This document shows, in pieces, positions 48,290 through 60,628 of a stretch of DNA of 64,000 bases. The stretch spans positions 2,728,001-2,792,000 of the forward strand of contig JAJFZO010000799.1 in the NCBI GenBank assembly GCA_021397835.1, in the 5' to 3' direction. The translations under genes were made by a program, and so were the position numbers. The first letter of the stretch is position 1. Every line of letters begins with the position of its first letter. Under the pieces are notes generated by a model that was not told the origin of the DNA, made no database searches, and was given only the letters and a program-made list of their open reading frames with translations. The DNA comes from Moringa oleifera (taxonomy: Eukaryota; Streptophyta; Magnoliopsida; Brassicales; Moringaceae).

Positions 48290-49450
48290 ATAGTTTCGAA
48301 TTCATATTAGTAAGTACATTATTAACTTGAGTCAATATGTGATACAAACCAAACAACAAGGTATTATAAACTAAGCATAAGTTGATATTGTTTACTAATC
48401 AAGTAGTAAATGCATTATAAACTTAGCAATAAGTCACTGTGAGATAGTAATCAAATAACAACATAAATTGTGAAGTCATATTTGAAGTTGAATAGTGTGA
48501 ATTGTTTGACCATTTCAGGTTATTTTTAAGTTAAACAGTGACTAATATGCATTATTCACGTAGCAATGAGCTTAAAAATATGTTTGATATATGAACCAAG
48601 TAATAATAAGTCTTTATTTTCTAAGTTAAGTTAGTATGACATTACAATAAATCATTTTAACAGTATCATAAGTTATTATTTCAGTATAAATTTTACAAGC
48701 AACAAGTCATTATCAACTTAACATTGAACTTGTTAATATATCTAATACACTAAGCACGTAGTAATAAGTTACTACTTTATAGGTTTAGTAATTATGACAT
48801 TACAATGAGTTATTTCATAGTATCATAAATCACTATTAGGTTGTATGCAATTAATATAAATTTTACAAATAGTGGTTTATTATTCACTTATCAATGAACT
48901 TGACAATATATACCAATAGTTTGTTATCATCAATTGTAATTAAGGTATTCAACTCAATGTCATAACTAGGACATTTGTTACCCAAAAATAATTTAATGTG
49001 CTTATCCAATTAATTGCATGTGTTTACTTAACATTATCGACACATTGGTAATTCGAGCCATTGCCAATCCTTTTCCTATTGAAGGACGTCGACCGACTTG
49101 CGTCATGACCAAGACACTTCTTATTAATACAGTGGTAACCTGTAAAACCACTTTGCGTGCATGATAATGCATGTTATTTCTAAAGTAATAAATCACTATG
49201 AAAACAAATAATATAGAATAACACTATAATATGTAATTACAGTTTGCATGAAGTCATTATAAAGATTTGTCACATCTTGACGATTCCACATTATAATGAG
49301 TCACTATCATTGAAAATGTTAGCATATAACTTCTAATCATGTGCAAATATTAATCCAAAAGATATCACCAAACTTGTTCATAAAAACAACATTTTGTTAA
49401 TAATAAGGCATTACCAGTGCATGATAAGTCACTACATGTCCAGAATAGCC
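48290..49450. repeat. Degenerate ~155-bp tandem repeat
   Basis: Adjacent units starting near 48629 (AGTATGACATTACAAT) and 48786 (AGTAATTATGACATTACAAT) share, in order, CAGTATCATAA or TAGTATCATAA, TATAAATTTTACAA, TTATTCACTTA/TTATCAACTTA and TGAACTTG. The word AATAAGTCACTA or variants recurs along the whole stretch. Outer units are much more diverged. Confidence 0.6.
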
Positions 49451-50739
49451 AAACTAACATGCACAGAACCAGTATGTATCTATATAATATATTTATAATT
49501 GATATTACCTTATCAAATAATAATAAAGTTTCTTAAAAGTCAATCATCCAACATGGAACTTGGAGATCACATAAAAATACATAAAAAAAAAGTCTCAAAA
49601 AAGATTTTCAAGGGTAAGTTTTTGTTGTTTGTATAGCTTAAGTTTTGATTGTCTGATAATGGATAGTTTACCATAACCATAAAAGAAACCGTCGTCTCGC
49701 ATGAGTTTAAATGAAATTTGTACCTGTACTTCATTAAATCATTGAATGAGTGAGAAACCTAGTGAACATAAACCTATTAGAGAGCTACTACAAAGGAGAT
49801 AACAAAAAAAAAAATTTTATAGAAACTGGTTTGTGAGTTTCGATCCACCTAATTGCCCATTAACATCATCAAAGAATTGGTTAAAAATTTACTCCGTTCA
49901 AAGACCATAGGCCATAATATATACATAATCTTTTAAGAATTCATTTTTTTTTTACTTTAATCTATTCAAAATATTGAGAAATTAAAGGAGAAATAGTTTC
50001 GAAAAGTTGGGTTTAGAAAGAGAAAAAAAAGAAAAAATAAATTTATGGTGGTTTTTTCTCATTTTGGTAAAAAAATGAAAAGAGAGAGAAATAAACTATC
50101 GTGATAGTATAATATTAATGTATATTGAGTTGTTAAAAAGATATGTTTGTTTATGTAAGGAAAAATTTATCCTATTCATAAGTTAAACATGAGTTAAAAA
50201 CGTCAACATTAAACATTTTAGACATTCTTAAAAATTGAATAATTAGCTTTTTTGTTTTTTGGCTGCAATTGGCCTAACTATGTGCTTTGACTATTTATCC
50301 TTTAATCTAACTAACATGTAATGGCACGTCTGATGTAATGTATTTGACTTTTCTTAAAAGGAAATCTAGACCATCCTTTTAAGTTCGGCTTTCCCTTTCT
50401 CGATAGTGACCTTTAACCTATTTTATCATTTTTTAAAATTTACTTCTTGATTTTAACTAGTAGTCCTTACATGTGTTGAAATGACCAGAAAACCTCACTC
50501 ATCCTCAAACTGGAATCTATTTTCATGTCTCTATGGCAACAATTTACAACTTACAACTTCAATGCTTATTGTTAAAAATCCATTCCTCATGAGCAATACA
50601 AACAAGGGAAAGTAGAATGCCTTGTGAAAACTTAATCCATCTAAAAAATGTCTTTAATTTGTTAAAGAAAAATTAATAATAATAATATCATATTTAAAAT
50701 TCATGATACTATTCCCACAATAAGCCTAAACCCATAATA
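49451..50739. other. Intergenic DNA, no gene recognised
   Basis: AT-rich sequence with purine runs near 50000-50100. No domain, RNA gene or defined repeat was seen. Confidence 0.45.
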
Positions 50740-51164
50740 AAGGGACCTAACTTGATCAGATCTTAGAGTGCCACGTCGGACAATGAAGTTAAAGTAATAA
50801 CTTGGTATCAGCAAAAGACACACTGGGACATTAAAGGAACGACAACCAAGTCAACATAAGATTATCATGACTCAAGATCGATAAGCATGTAAAGGTATTA
50901 ACCTGACAATGGACCAAATAGAGGACAAATTGATATCTTACCTATTAAAACAAGGCCAAATCATATCCATGATAAAATAATGACCATATTGTTCGACTTA
51001 GCTATATAAAAAAAGCCTTTAAAATAGTATTTTCAAGCCATTCATCCTCTAGCCAAATTTTATTAAATTTCATACTAACTTGAGTATCAAAAGATATACC
51101 GATCATGCTTTTATCTTGTGAATTCTTTATTAAATTACATCACTAACATGATTATTGAAAGCTT
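50740..51164 (+). repeat. Possible partial LTR of another gypsy family
   Basis: The stretch contains TAGAGTGCCACGTCGGACAA near 50765 and, just before the boundary, ACTAACTTGAGTATCAAAAG near 51076, phrases of a kind common near the 3' part of plant gypsy LTRs. It ends exactly where the 51165-60623 element is inserted, and sequence beyond 60628 (CACCACCACCGATTTG) could be its continuation. No second copy is in the window. Confidence 0.4.
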
Positions 51165-53367
51165 TGTCGATACTCAAATTTTACCCTCACTACAAATTTG
51201 AAGCAAAAGTGTAAGTGCCATTTTATAGCATGAAGACATCATATTTTTTATCACTTTGGGAAACGGTGCCTCAAAGGAGTTTGATGATGAAAGAACTAGA
51301 TTTTTAGAGAAACTCAACAAACTTAGCTGAATCATGTGGATTCTTATTTGAGGTCCTCCCAAACTACTAGTAGAAGACTCTACTGTCAACAGCACCCCTA
51401 AAAGTTCTAGATTAAAATAGTTACTTCCAAACTGGGTTCAACATATCCAAAATAGGATTGGCATAGGTCAAAAAGCAAACATAATTCAAGGATTATCATT
51501 GGGCTTTAACTTCATATTTTAATCTTAAGATTGGGATTAAGATGAGTCAAGAGTTTTTTTAGATCAAGATTAACTCAAGGTCATGAGTTTTTCAAGTTTG
51601 AGATTAAGTTAAGGTCAATAGTTTTCTTAGATCGAGAATTTTCTTAAATCGAGGTTCAAAGTCGAAGATCATGATAAGGATTTCTTTTTATCTAGTTCAA
51701 GGTCAAGAGTTTCTTAAATCAAAGTTCTAAGTAAAAGATCAAGCTTAGGATTAACCTTCATTTAGTTCAAGGTTAGGAGTTTCCAAGATCAAAGTTCCAA
51801 ATTGTGATTGCCTTTTATCTGGTTGAAGATCGAGAATTCCCTTCATCAAGTCTAAGGTTGGGATTTTTTTTTTCATCATTGAGATTTAAAATTGAAAGCT
51901 TAAAATTGAAAATCAAAGTCTGCTATGAGAATATTTTCCTGAAAGGTTCAACATGCTGACAAACCTACATAGTCAATGGCAAAGCTAATGATGTCGCATG
52001 TCATCATTGGGTGAGTTGATGTGATTGGATAAGCTGACGTGGTTAGGTGTGTTGACATGGCACATAATCATTGGAAGCCCTGCTTTGATATAGCAGCACT
52101 CAACTTTTGAAAAAAGAAAACTAAACGCACCCTACAACTCGATGTTATTCGATTCTTCACCAAATTGAGCAAAATTTGAGCTGAAAGTTACATTAAGGAG
52201 GACAGAATGATGAAGTAGATTGTAAGCCTCCTCAAATTACAAAGATTGAGCCAAAAATTAAAAAAATTAGATGAGATAATAAAAGTTAGCTAGACCTATT
52301 TTTGAGCTATCTAAGTGAAGGTAGAGGAAATTAAAGGTGTTACGTCACTTAAACAAAGTCGAAGAATGTGAAAATAAAGTCAGAATTAATAAAAACATTT
52401 TAGAAGACTCTCAGTGAACATCATGGAGCAAAGAGGACTCTGTTGACCTTAGGATTAGAGCTGTCGGGCAAATTACACTTTTGCTCACTATTTGATGCTA
52501 AATTGAGTCGATGATTTCCTATGAATAGAGGCAGATATTTAGTTATAAGAGAAGTGAAAGAGGAGATAAAAATACACACAGAGGGAAAAGAGAGACAAAT
52601 TTCACACAAAGAGTCATAGGTTCAAAAGTAAGGATAAAAACTCTCTTTAGAGTTCTCTTTGTAATTTTCATAGATTTCATTAGAGTTTTAATTTATTTCT
52701 AAAAGAATTTCCATTGAAATTCTGTAGTTAATGATATTGAAAAAGGGAGAAATGCTACAAAAAGTATATGGGACTTCAAGAGGTGTTTAATCTCATTTCT
52801 TGCATTAATTTACTGTAACTTATTCAATCTCTTAAATAAAATTACTAAAACTAATTCAATTATCATTTTATTTCCTATTAAATTATGGGTTTTGTTCTAT
52901 TCAATGTTTTAGTATATAGTTAATCATATTATAAGAAAATAAAATATTTTCATATTAGATTTTTTTCAATAAAATTTATTTTCTATCATAAAAAATATAT
53001 TTTTTACACGATTTCTAACTATTATTTTAGAAAAGGAAACAGGTTAACAATGCAAACTGCTTTCTTTTCTATAAAAAAAAATATTTTGTTATATCAGGAT
53101 AAAGTAAGTACAAAGTTTTGAATACTTTGATCAAAATATTTCTAAGACTATTTTTTAGAAAAGAAATTAAAATAATATCAATTTTAGGAGTTTTGAGGAT
53201 GCTAATTCTTCCTTAAGTATAACTGACTCCGTACGCAAAATTTTAACTTTTTTTTACTAGTTAGTCTTACTCTAGAATGGTTGCCAATCATACTTACAAA
53301 GATTGGTAGTAACTCCTAATATTTTCTCATTCTGTAAGTTTTTTCAGTTGAAACCTTGGTTGTGACA
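51165..53367 (+). repeat. 5' LTR (2.2 kb)
   Basis: It aligns along its whole length with 58413-60623, including TGTCGATACTCAAATTTT at the start, GTGCCTNAAAGGAGTT, the GAGTTTTCTTAGATC-type repeats around 51550-51850, CCACCGCACTCGATTCTTCACC-like text, and the CTAATTCNTCC...AACTGACTC block near 53205. About 51540-51870 is internally repetitive (AAGGTCAAGAGTTT units). Confidence 0.85.
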
Positions 53368-54674
53368 GCTAGCAAAGTCATGCCAATTTTGATTTCCTTT
53401 CCTATTTTATGTTTATACTTTATTTTCTTTATTAATTACTCATAGCATAGTACACACCACAAAGCATAACATAAGCTTTAAACTTGAGCTTCACCCTTTA
53501 GGAGAAATATGTGTAACCACGCTTTTGAGATGTAAACTCTCATTTGCAAGGCTAGTAAAGTATTTCATTCATATTGAACTGAGAACATGTTGATAATCTC
53601 GGATACTAATCGTCATCATGATAACAATAACATTCTAAAGAGTCTTCATTAGTCCGATGAGGGGAATCAGGGAACCTTTAGAAGCTGATCTTTCTTTGCA
53701 TAACCAATGCATCTATTTAACCTAAGGTAGAGCCACAGTTATGGTTAGAGATTATAACATCTGACTAGGACACACATCAAATATACTTGATATATTGCCA
53801 TGTTGAATATCATATAACATAAATAAATTAAAATGTATATTTAAGAGAAATTATAATGGGAAAAACAAAGCAACGCTCGGTCATTAAAGAATGTAACACT
53901 CGATCGAGAGCCTAATCACCAAAAAAAAATGGCAAATAAAAAGATTGAGAAAAGAAGGATAAACAAATCCAATCGACTTTAGTTAACCCTCTATTGCATC
54001 TTCAGTTTGTTGGGCTATTGATGCAACTTAGTCTTTGGTGACAGATGCCAATATAAAGGATAACATAGTTAGGATATTTTTATAATAGAAAAAATGAAAG
54101 TTGTTCTCGATCTTATTGTGAATTTGTATAAAATAATTAGATTGATATTGATTATTAGAGTTATGCATATAAGTTCTTGCCAATAAAAACCATTATTTGT
54201 CTTTATTCATATGAGTGAAATTTTGACGTACTCTAGTTTGGGCATTTTGATCATGAAAATTTTAATGGAGACAACTTTAAATATTTTCAAGAGGATGACT
54301 TTCATTTTGAAAATATGAAAGAAAAAGATTGTGAAATGCACGAAGAGATTCTTAAGCAAGTGGAGCAAGAAAAAAAAAACAAATAAGCTTTATCAAGAAG
54401 AAATTAAAATGGTTAAGGTGGGAAACTAAAGAAGACAAAAAGGAGGTCAAAGTAAGTATTACGAAATTGAAGAAGGAATTGATTAAGTTATTACAAGAAT
54501 ATGCAAATATGGAAGTATAGTGGAATATAGATTACCACTAAAACTAGAATGTCCCTTGATTAAAAAAAAAAAGGACTTCGAGGAGAAATAAAAGAAAAAT
54601 AACCATTCTTGGTAGATCAAGAGCCATTGAAATTCTTGACAGTTGAGAATCACATTATGAAAAAGTCATCAGTA

Positions 54675-55340
54675 CATCAAGATATATAAATATCACTTCC
54701 TAACGAATTTCTAAAATTAGAGTAATAGAATGAATAAGAATCACTTCCTAGTTAACTTTACAAATTCAAAGTAATAGGATGAATGAGAATCACTTCTTAG
54801 TTAGCTCTACAAAATACCAGGATAAATATGAATCACTTTATAGTTGATTATGTAAATTTGTTACATTAAATTGAATGTGAATTCGCTTCTTGATGGGTTA
54901 TCAAAATTAACGTAAAAAGATGAATAAGAAGTGCTTTTTAGTCAACTCTATAAATTCAGAGTAATAAAATGAATGGGAATTCCTTCTTAATTAGCTAAAT
55001 GGAGCAACAAGATGAATGTGAATAACTTTCTGGTTGATTTTGTAAATTCGGTATATCAAGTTGAATGTCAAGTGCTTCCTGATGGTTATCAAAATCAAAG
55101 TAATAAGACGAGTTTGAATTGCTTTCTAGTCAACTCTACAAATTCAAAGTAATAAGATGAATGAGAATCGCTACTTGGTTAGCCCTACAAAGTAACAAGT
55201 TGAATGTAAATTGCTTACTAGTTGATTCTATAAATAAGATGCATTAGGTTTTATGTGAATTGCACCTTGATAAATTATCAAAATTAGAGTGACATGATGA
55301 ATGTGAATCACTTCGTAGTTAACTCAATCAATTCACTGTA
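54675..55340 (+). repeat. 48-bp tandem array with 4-unit higher-order period
   Basis: About fourteen units of 43-49 bp are built around GATGAATGTGAATCGCTT and then CTAGTTAACTCTA. Units fall into four types by their ends: AAATTCAAAGT, CTACAAAGT, TGTAAATTCG and ATCAAAATTA. The types cycle in fixed order, so corresponding units start at 54722, 54912, 55100 and 55289, a period of 188-190 bp. Confidence 0.85.
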
Positions 55341-55634
55341 GCAAGAGAAAAGTAAATTATGTTGTCTATAAGATGTCCAAGATTACCATATAAAAAAAGC
55401 AAAAAAAAAAAAAAAACTGAAATAACCAGCAACTACAAAGACTAGCATAAGATGCTACCATTAGCTTTACATGTTTTAGTAAGAATAACAACTAAGGCAA
55501 ACTTCATACTTATTAGTAAATGATACGGAAGCAACATTACCAACTAGAACATAGATTCTTTCCCTAAATTTACTCATGGAAACACAGCTTGAAAAAGTGA
55601 AATGAATTTTTGTTTTTAGCTTTTAAAAAAGGTA

Positions 55635-55920
55635 CAAACAACTTAATTTGATTAATGAGAAAAGATTAAAGGACATTTTCCATGGGTAGTTGTACTAAAG
55701 AAGGATGAAAAGAGCATATCAAAGAATTCAAAGAAGGGGATTTATTATTGAAACACATTCTTGAATATCACGGACCCAAAGGGTAAATGAGCACCTAAAG
55801 GACAAATAAGAGCCAAATTGGGATGGATTTTATGAAGAAAACTTTTTTAGTGGAGATTTGATCTTACTAGAAATAAATGGGTACGAATTGCTTAGTTCTA
55901 ATATTAAGCAAATTTGATGA
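55635..55920 (+). pseudogene. Gypsy integrase C-terminal remnant
   Basis: Reading across frames gives QLNLINEKRLKDI near 55637, then EFKEGDLLLKHIL near 55730, DPKG near 55780, and FFSGDLILLEINGYELLSSN near 55843-55905. This order matches the end of plant gypsy polyproteins: a linker with NEKR, the GDLVL box, and a terminal segment with GGALIL and the DGEEL word. It has internal frameshifts and stops. It is the only polyprotein trace in the element and sets its transcription direction as plus. Confidence 0.7.
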
Positions 55921-56589
55921 GGACAAAAGGGCATCTTCATCATTTCAATAAAAAAAATTGGCATATTAAAGTGATCATTATTAAGAAAAACTAGACAAAA
56001 TTGATGCTCGATAGTGAGAGAGTGAATCTTATTCCCTTTTTTAACCTATATACTTGATGTTCTTATTAGAAATGAAATGTCGTTCATGATAGCCTTTCTT
56101 TCTTGATAAGCTGAATATTATTTTTAAAAAATAATGATTAACTAGTTGTTGAAAACAAATTTAATAACAAGTTGTATAAATATTTATAAGATAAGAAAAA
56201 TTATAAATAAAACCAAAGGAGAATGATACTTTCTAGGAAGCATGACAAGGAAAAGAAAAACCTGAGATGTAAAGGAAGGGCCTTTATTAAGAGAATCCTA
56301 AATCTAAAGATTAAATTTGTCATTAAAAACCCAATAACGATGTTTTTAAGGAACTATGCTAGAAGACGAAATGATGTTTTATTCCTCGAATAAAAGAGAG
56401 AAAATAAAAATAAGAAAGGAAAGATCAAGGAAAAAGAGAGGAAAAAAATAAAAAAGAAAGACAAATTTAATTGACGAGTTACATACTTAGATGACCAAGT
56501 AAAATAAACTAAAAATAAAAAATAACAAAAAAACAAAAAATACGTTGTCAATACCAAAAGTCAAAAGGAATTCAAATGAGAGGTAAAAC

Positions 56590-57900
56590 ATTTTTTTCAA
56601 TGCCAAACATCAAATAAGATTTCATTAAAGGGAAAAATATTTTCAATGTTGAATGTCGAAGTAGATTCCAATAAGAAGCAAATTATTGTTCAAAGTCCGA
56701 CATCAAAGGAGATTTTGATGAAAGATAAAATTTTTAAATTTCAAACCTTTTCTTTCTTTACTATGTCAAGTGTCGAGAACGATTTTGGCACGAAATAACA
56801 TTCATAGGGCACGTTGAGGAAGAATTGTGACAATCAAATCGTCATACATTAAGGATAATTTTAGTGAAAGATAAGATATTTTTTTTACAATGTTGAATGT
56901 TAAGGATGATTTCAATAGGAGACAATGTTCTAAGGCATGTCGAGGAAGAATTTTAATGGTTAGATCATCATACATTAAAGATCATTTTAATATAGGATGA
57001 AACATTTCAAAACACATACCTTAAAATATCGAATATTGAGGATAATTTTGATGCGAGATAACATGGCATGTCAAGGAAGAATTTCGATAACCTAATCATC
57101 GTACATCAAGGATGATTTTGATGGAATACGAGATATTTTAAAATGTCATTCTTTACAACGTCAAATATCGAGGATGATTCTGTAAAAGACAATGTATATA
57201 GGGCATGTCGAGGAAGAATTTTGACTGCTAAATCGTTATATATCAATGACGATTTTGATGGAAGACAAGATATTTTAAAATATCATTCTTTATAATGTCT
57301 CATATTGAGGATGATTCCAACAATGTCAAATATCGAGGATGATTTCAACAGGAGACAATGCTCATAGGGTATGTCAAGGAAGAATTTCGATAGCCAGATC
57401 ATCATATATCGAGGTCAATTTTGATGGAAGATAAGGCATTTCAAAATATCATTCTTTATAATGTCGAATGTCAAAGATGATATCAATAGGAGATAATGCT
57501 CGTACAGCACATCGAGAAAGAATTTCGATAGCTAGATCATTATACATCAAGGATGATTCCATTGAAAGATGAGACATTTCAAAGTCCTAAAACATTTCTT
57601 TTATATGTTGAATATCGATGATGATTTTGATAGGAGACAATGCTTGTAGGACATGTTGAGGAAGAATTACGATAAATAGATCATCATACATCAAAGATAA
57701 TTTTGATGAAAGATGAAACATATTAAAATTTTAAAAATTTTCTAATAACACCAAATGTAGAGGACAATCCTGATAGGAGATAATATTCGTAGGATACATT
57801 GAGGAAGAATTTTGAAAGTGCAATCATAGTCTATTGAGGATGGTTTTGATGGAAGATGAGATCTTTCAAAACATTTTCACATGTAGAACATTGAGGATCC
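56590..57900 (+). repeat. ~140-bp tandem array between pol tail and 3' LTR
   Basis: About eight units share CATGTCGAGGAAGAATTT, ATCATCATACATCAAGG, ATGATTTTGATGGAAGATGA and AATATCGAGGATGATTT. The marker GAGGAAGAATT recurs near 56816, 56942, 57073, 57211, 57377, 57514, 57658 and 57800, spaced 126-166 bp. Each unit contains two related halves built on ATCRAGGATGATTTYGAT, suggesting an older ~70-bp unit. Confidence 0.85.
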
Positions 57901-58412
57901 GATGGGAGACAAAAGCTTTATATTATTAAATGTCGAGAAAAAAATTTTAAAGGAGATGATAATCATCTAATATTCAAAAAGAATTTTGATATTAAATGAT
58001 AAAATTCATATTTTACTTATCATTAAAAGATAAGAAAGAATTCTATCATCAAATGAAAATGAGGATCCTTTTATCTAAAGTCAAGGAAAAAGTTCAACAA
58101 AAGATATTAAAATCAAGAATTTTCATGATAAGCAATATGTTTGTCATCCAAAGACTAGGGAGAATTCCATTTTGGATGATGAATAATAGTTATCAAACCA
58201 ATTTCATCAAATAAATTTCATTGTTGTTGATTTCTTGTATAATTTATCTAAAAAACAAAAAAAATACAAAAAAAAAAAAGAAAAAGAGAGAATGCTTGAG
58301 AGAAATTTTTGGAAAAAAATTGAATATAAGAGATAGCAAAGAAGTCAGGCAAAATTTATCATATTCCTTTTTTTTTTGTTTTTGATTTTCAAAAATAAAC
58401 AAAAAAGGTCGT

Positions 58413-60623
58413 TGTTGATACTCAAATTTTGCCATCTATAATTGTAGAGCAAAAGTGCTAGCTAGTATAAAGAACAACATATATTTTTTTATCACTCGGA
58501 GAAAAAGTGCCTAAAAGGAGTTAATGATGGAAGAAAAAGATTTTTAAAGAGACTCAATGAACTTGGTTAAATCATGTAAATTCTGATTTGAGGTGTTCTT
58601 GAAGTAGTATTAAAATATTCTACTATTAGCAACACTTGTAAAAGTTTTAGATTGAAATAATTAAATTAGGTTCAACATATCAAACATAAAAGTAGCACAT
58701 GTCGAGATGCAGACATGATTTAAGATTGTCATCTAGTTAACTCCATATTTTAACTTAAAGATCAAGATTAAACTAAGGCTGATAGTTTTCTTATATCGAA
58801 ATTAAGCTAAGGTTGAGAGTTTTCTTAGATCAAGATGAACTCAAGGTCAGGAGTTTTTCAAGTTTGGTGAGAGTTTTCTTAAATTGAGGTTCAGAGTGAA
58901 AAATTAAGATCGATATTTTTCTTTATCTAGTTCAAGGTTGAGAGTTTTCTAGATCTAAGTTTAAAGTCGAAGATCAAGTCAAGATTGCTCTTTATTTGAT
59001 TCAAGGTCAAGAGTTTTTTAAATCGAAGTTCAAAATCAAATATCGAGATTATGATTGCCTTGCATTTGGTTCAAGATTGGGAATTCACTTTATTAAGTCT
59101 AGAATCAAGATTTTGTTTCATCATTGAGATTTAAAATTCAAATCTTAAAATCAAGAATTAGAGTTTTCCATGAGAATAATCTTCTTAAAAAGGATAATAT
59201 ATTGGTAGACTTGCACAATGAACAATGGAGCTAATGACATAACATATCATCATTAGGTGAGCTAACATTATTAGACAAGCTAAAGTAGTCATTAGGCGAG
59301 CTAACGTGGTATGATAAGATAACGTGGTTGGGTGAGTTGACATGGCATATCGGTATTGGAAGCGTTGTTGCTGATGTAGTAGTACTCTGCTTTTGAAAAA
59401 AGAAAACTAAACACACCTTACAACTCCACCGCACTCGATTCTTCACCAAATTATGCAAAATTTGAGTCGAAAGTTACATAGAGGAGGACAAAATGATAAA
59501 GTAAATAGTAAACCTCCTTACATTACAAAGATTGAGCTAAAAATTAGAAGAATTGAGTGACATAACTAAAGTTAGTTGGGCAAACCTGTTCTTGAGCTAT
59601 TCAAATAAAGATAGAGGGAATTAACGGTGTTACTCAATTTAAACAAAGCCGAAGAATGTGAAAATAAAGTTGAAATCAATAAACATATTCTAGAAGAGTT
59701 TTAGAGAACTCATTAAGCTAAGATGACTTTGCTAAGCTTGAATTCAAAGCTGTTAGGCGCACTGCATTTTTTTTCACTGGCCATTTGATGCTAAAATGAC
59801 TTCCTACAAATAAAGGTAGATCTTCAATTTCAAAGGAAGCAAAAGAAGAAATAGAAACACATAGAGGGAGGAGAGAGATAGATTTCACATAAAGAATCAA
59901 AAGCTCGCAAGCAAGGATAAAAACTTTATTTATAATTTTCATTACAGTTTTCATTTCGTTCCAAAAGAATTTTCATCATAATTTTGTAGTTGATCATATT
60001 AAAGAAGAGAGAAATACTATGAAAAGAAGATTTTAAGAGACCTCCAATTTCACTTCTTGTGTTCATTTACTATAGCATATTCAATTTCTTGAATAAAATT
60101 GCTAAAACTAAGTTAACTATAATTTTATTTTCTGTTAAATTATTGGTTTTGATATATTTAATGTTTTAGAATATAACTAAATCATATTACGAGAAAAGAA
60201 AATATTCTCCTATTGTAATTCTTCTATAAAAAAATTTATTTTTTATAATAAAAATATTATAAATACGGTTTCTAACCTTTATTTTGGAGAAGAGAAATGG
60301 TAAGTGCTAACAACTCTTTTTTTTTTCTAAAAAAAGTCATTTTGATACATTGAGATAGAGTAAATACGAAATATTAAGTAATTTGATCAAAATATTCTTA
60401 AAATTATTTTTTGAGAAAAAAATCAAAATGGCATCAATTTTGAGTATTTTGTGGTGTTACTCGTTCTCCAAACATAATCGATTCCTAAACCTAAAATCTC
60501 AAAAGAAAATTTTCAATTAACCTTACTTTAATATGATGGCCAATCATACTTTAAAAAATTATTGATGACTTTTAACATTTTTTTGTACTCCAAATTTATG
60601 CCATTGAAATCCCCATTGTAAAA
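58413..60623 (+). repeat. 3' LTR (2.2 kb)
   Basis: This is the direct partner of the 51165 LTR. It begins TGTTGATACTCAAATTTTG and is followed by the AGCTT target duplication. A purine-rich AACAAAAAAGG precedes it as the probable polypurine tract. Confidence 0.85.
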
Positions 60624-60628
60624 AGCTT

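Larger units (their letters stand above)
51165..60623 (+). mobile_element. 9.46-kb non-autonomous LTR retrotransposon (gypsy)
   Basis: Long direct repeats at 51165-53367 and 58413-60623 start TGTYGATACTCAAATTTT. The left ends GTTGTGACA and the right ATTGTAAAA, a decayed form. A 5-bp target duplication AGCTT lies at 51160-51164 and 60624-60628. The 5.0-kb interior lacks gag, protease, RT and RNase H. The only pol trace is an integrase tail at about 55635-55920. Two different tandem arrays (54675-55340 and 56590-57900) occupy much of the rest. Tandem arrays downstream of pol are known in Tat/Ogre gypsy elements, and the integrase tail wording fits that group, so I infer a Tat-related element that lost most of its coding region. 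The LTRs differ at many sites, so the insertion is old. Confidence 0.85.
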
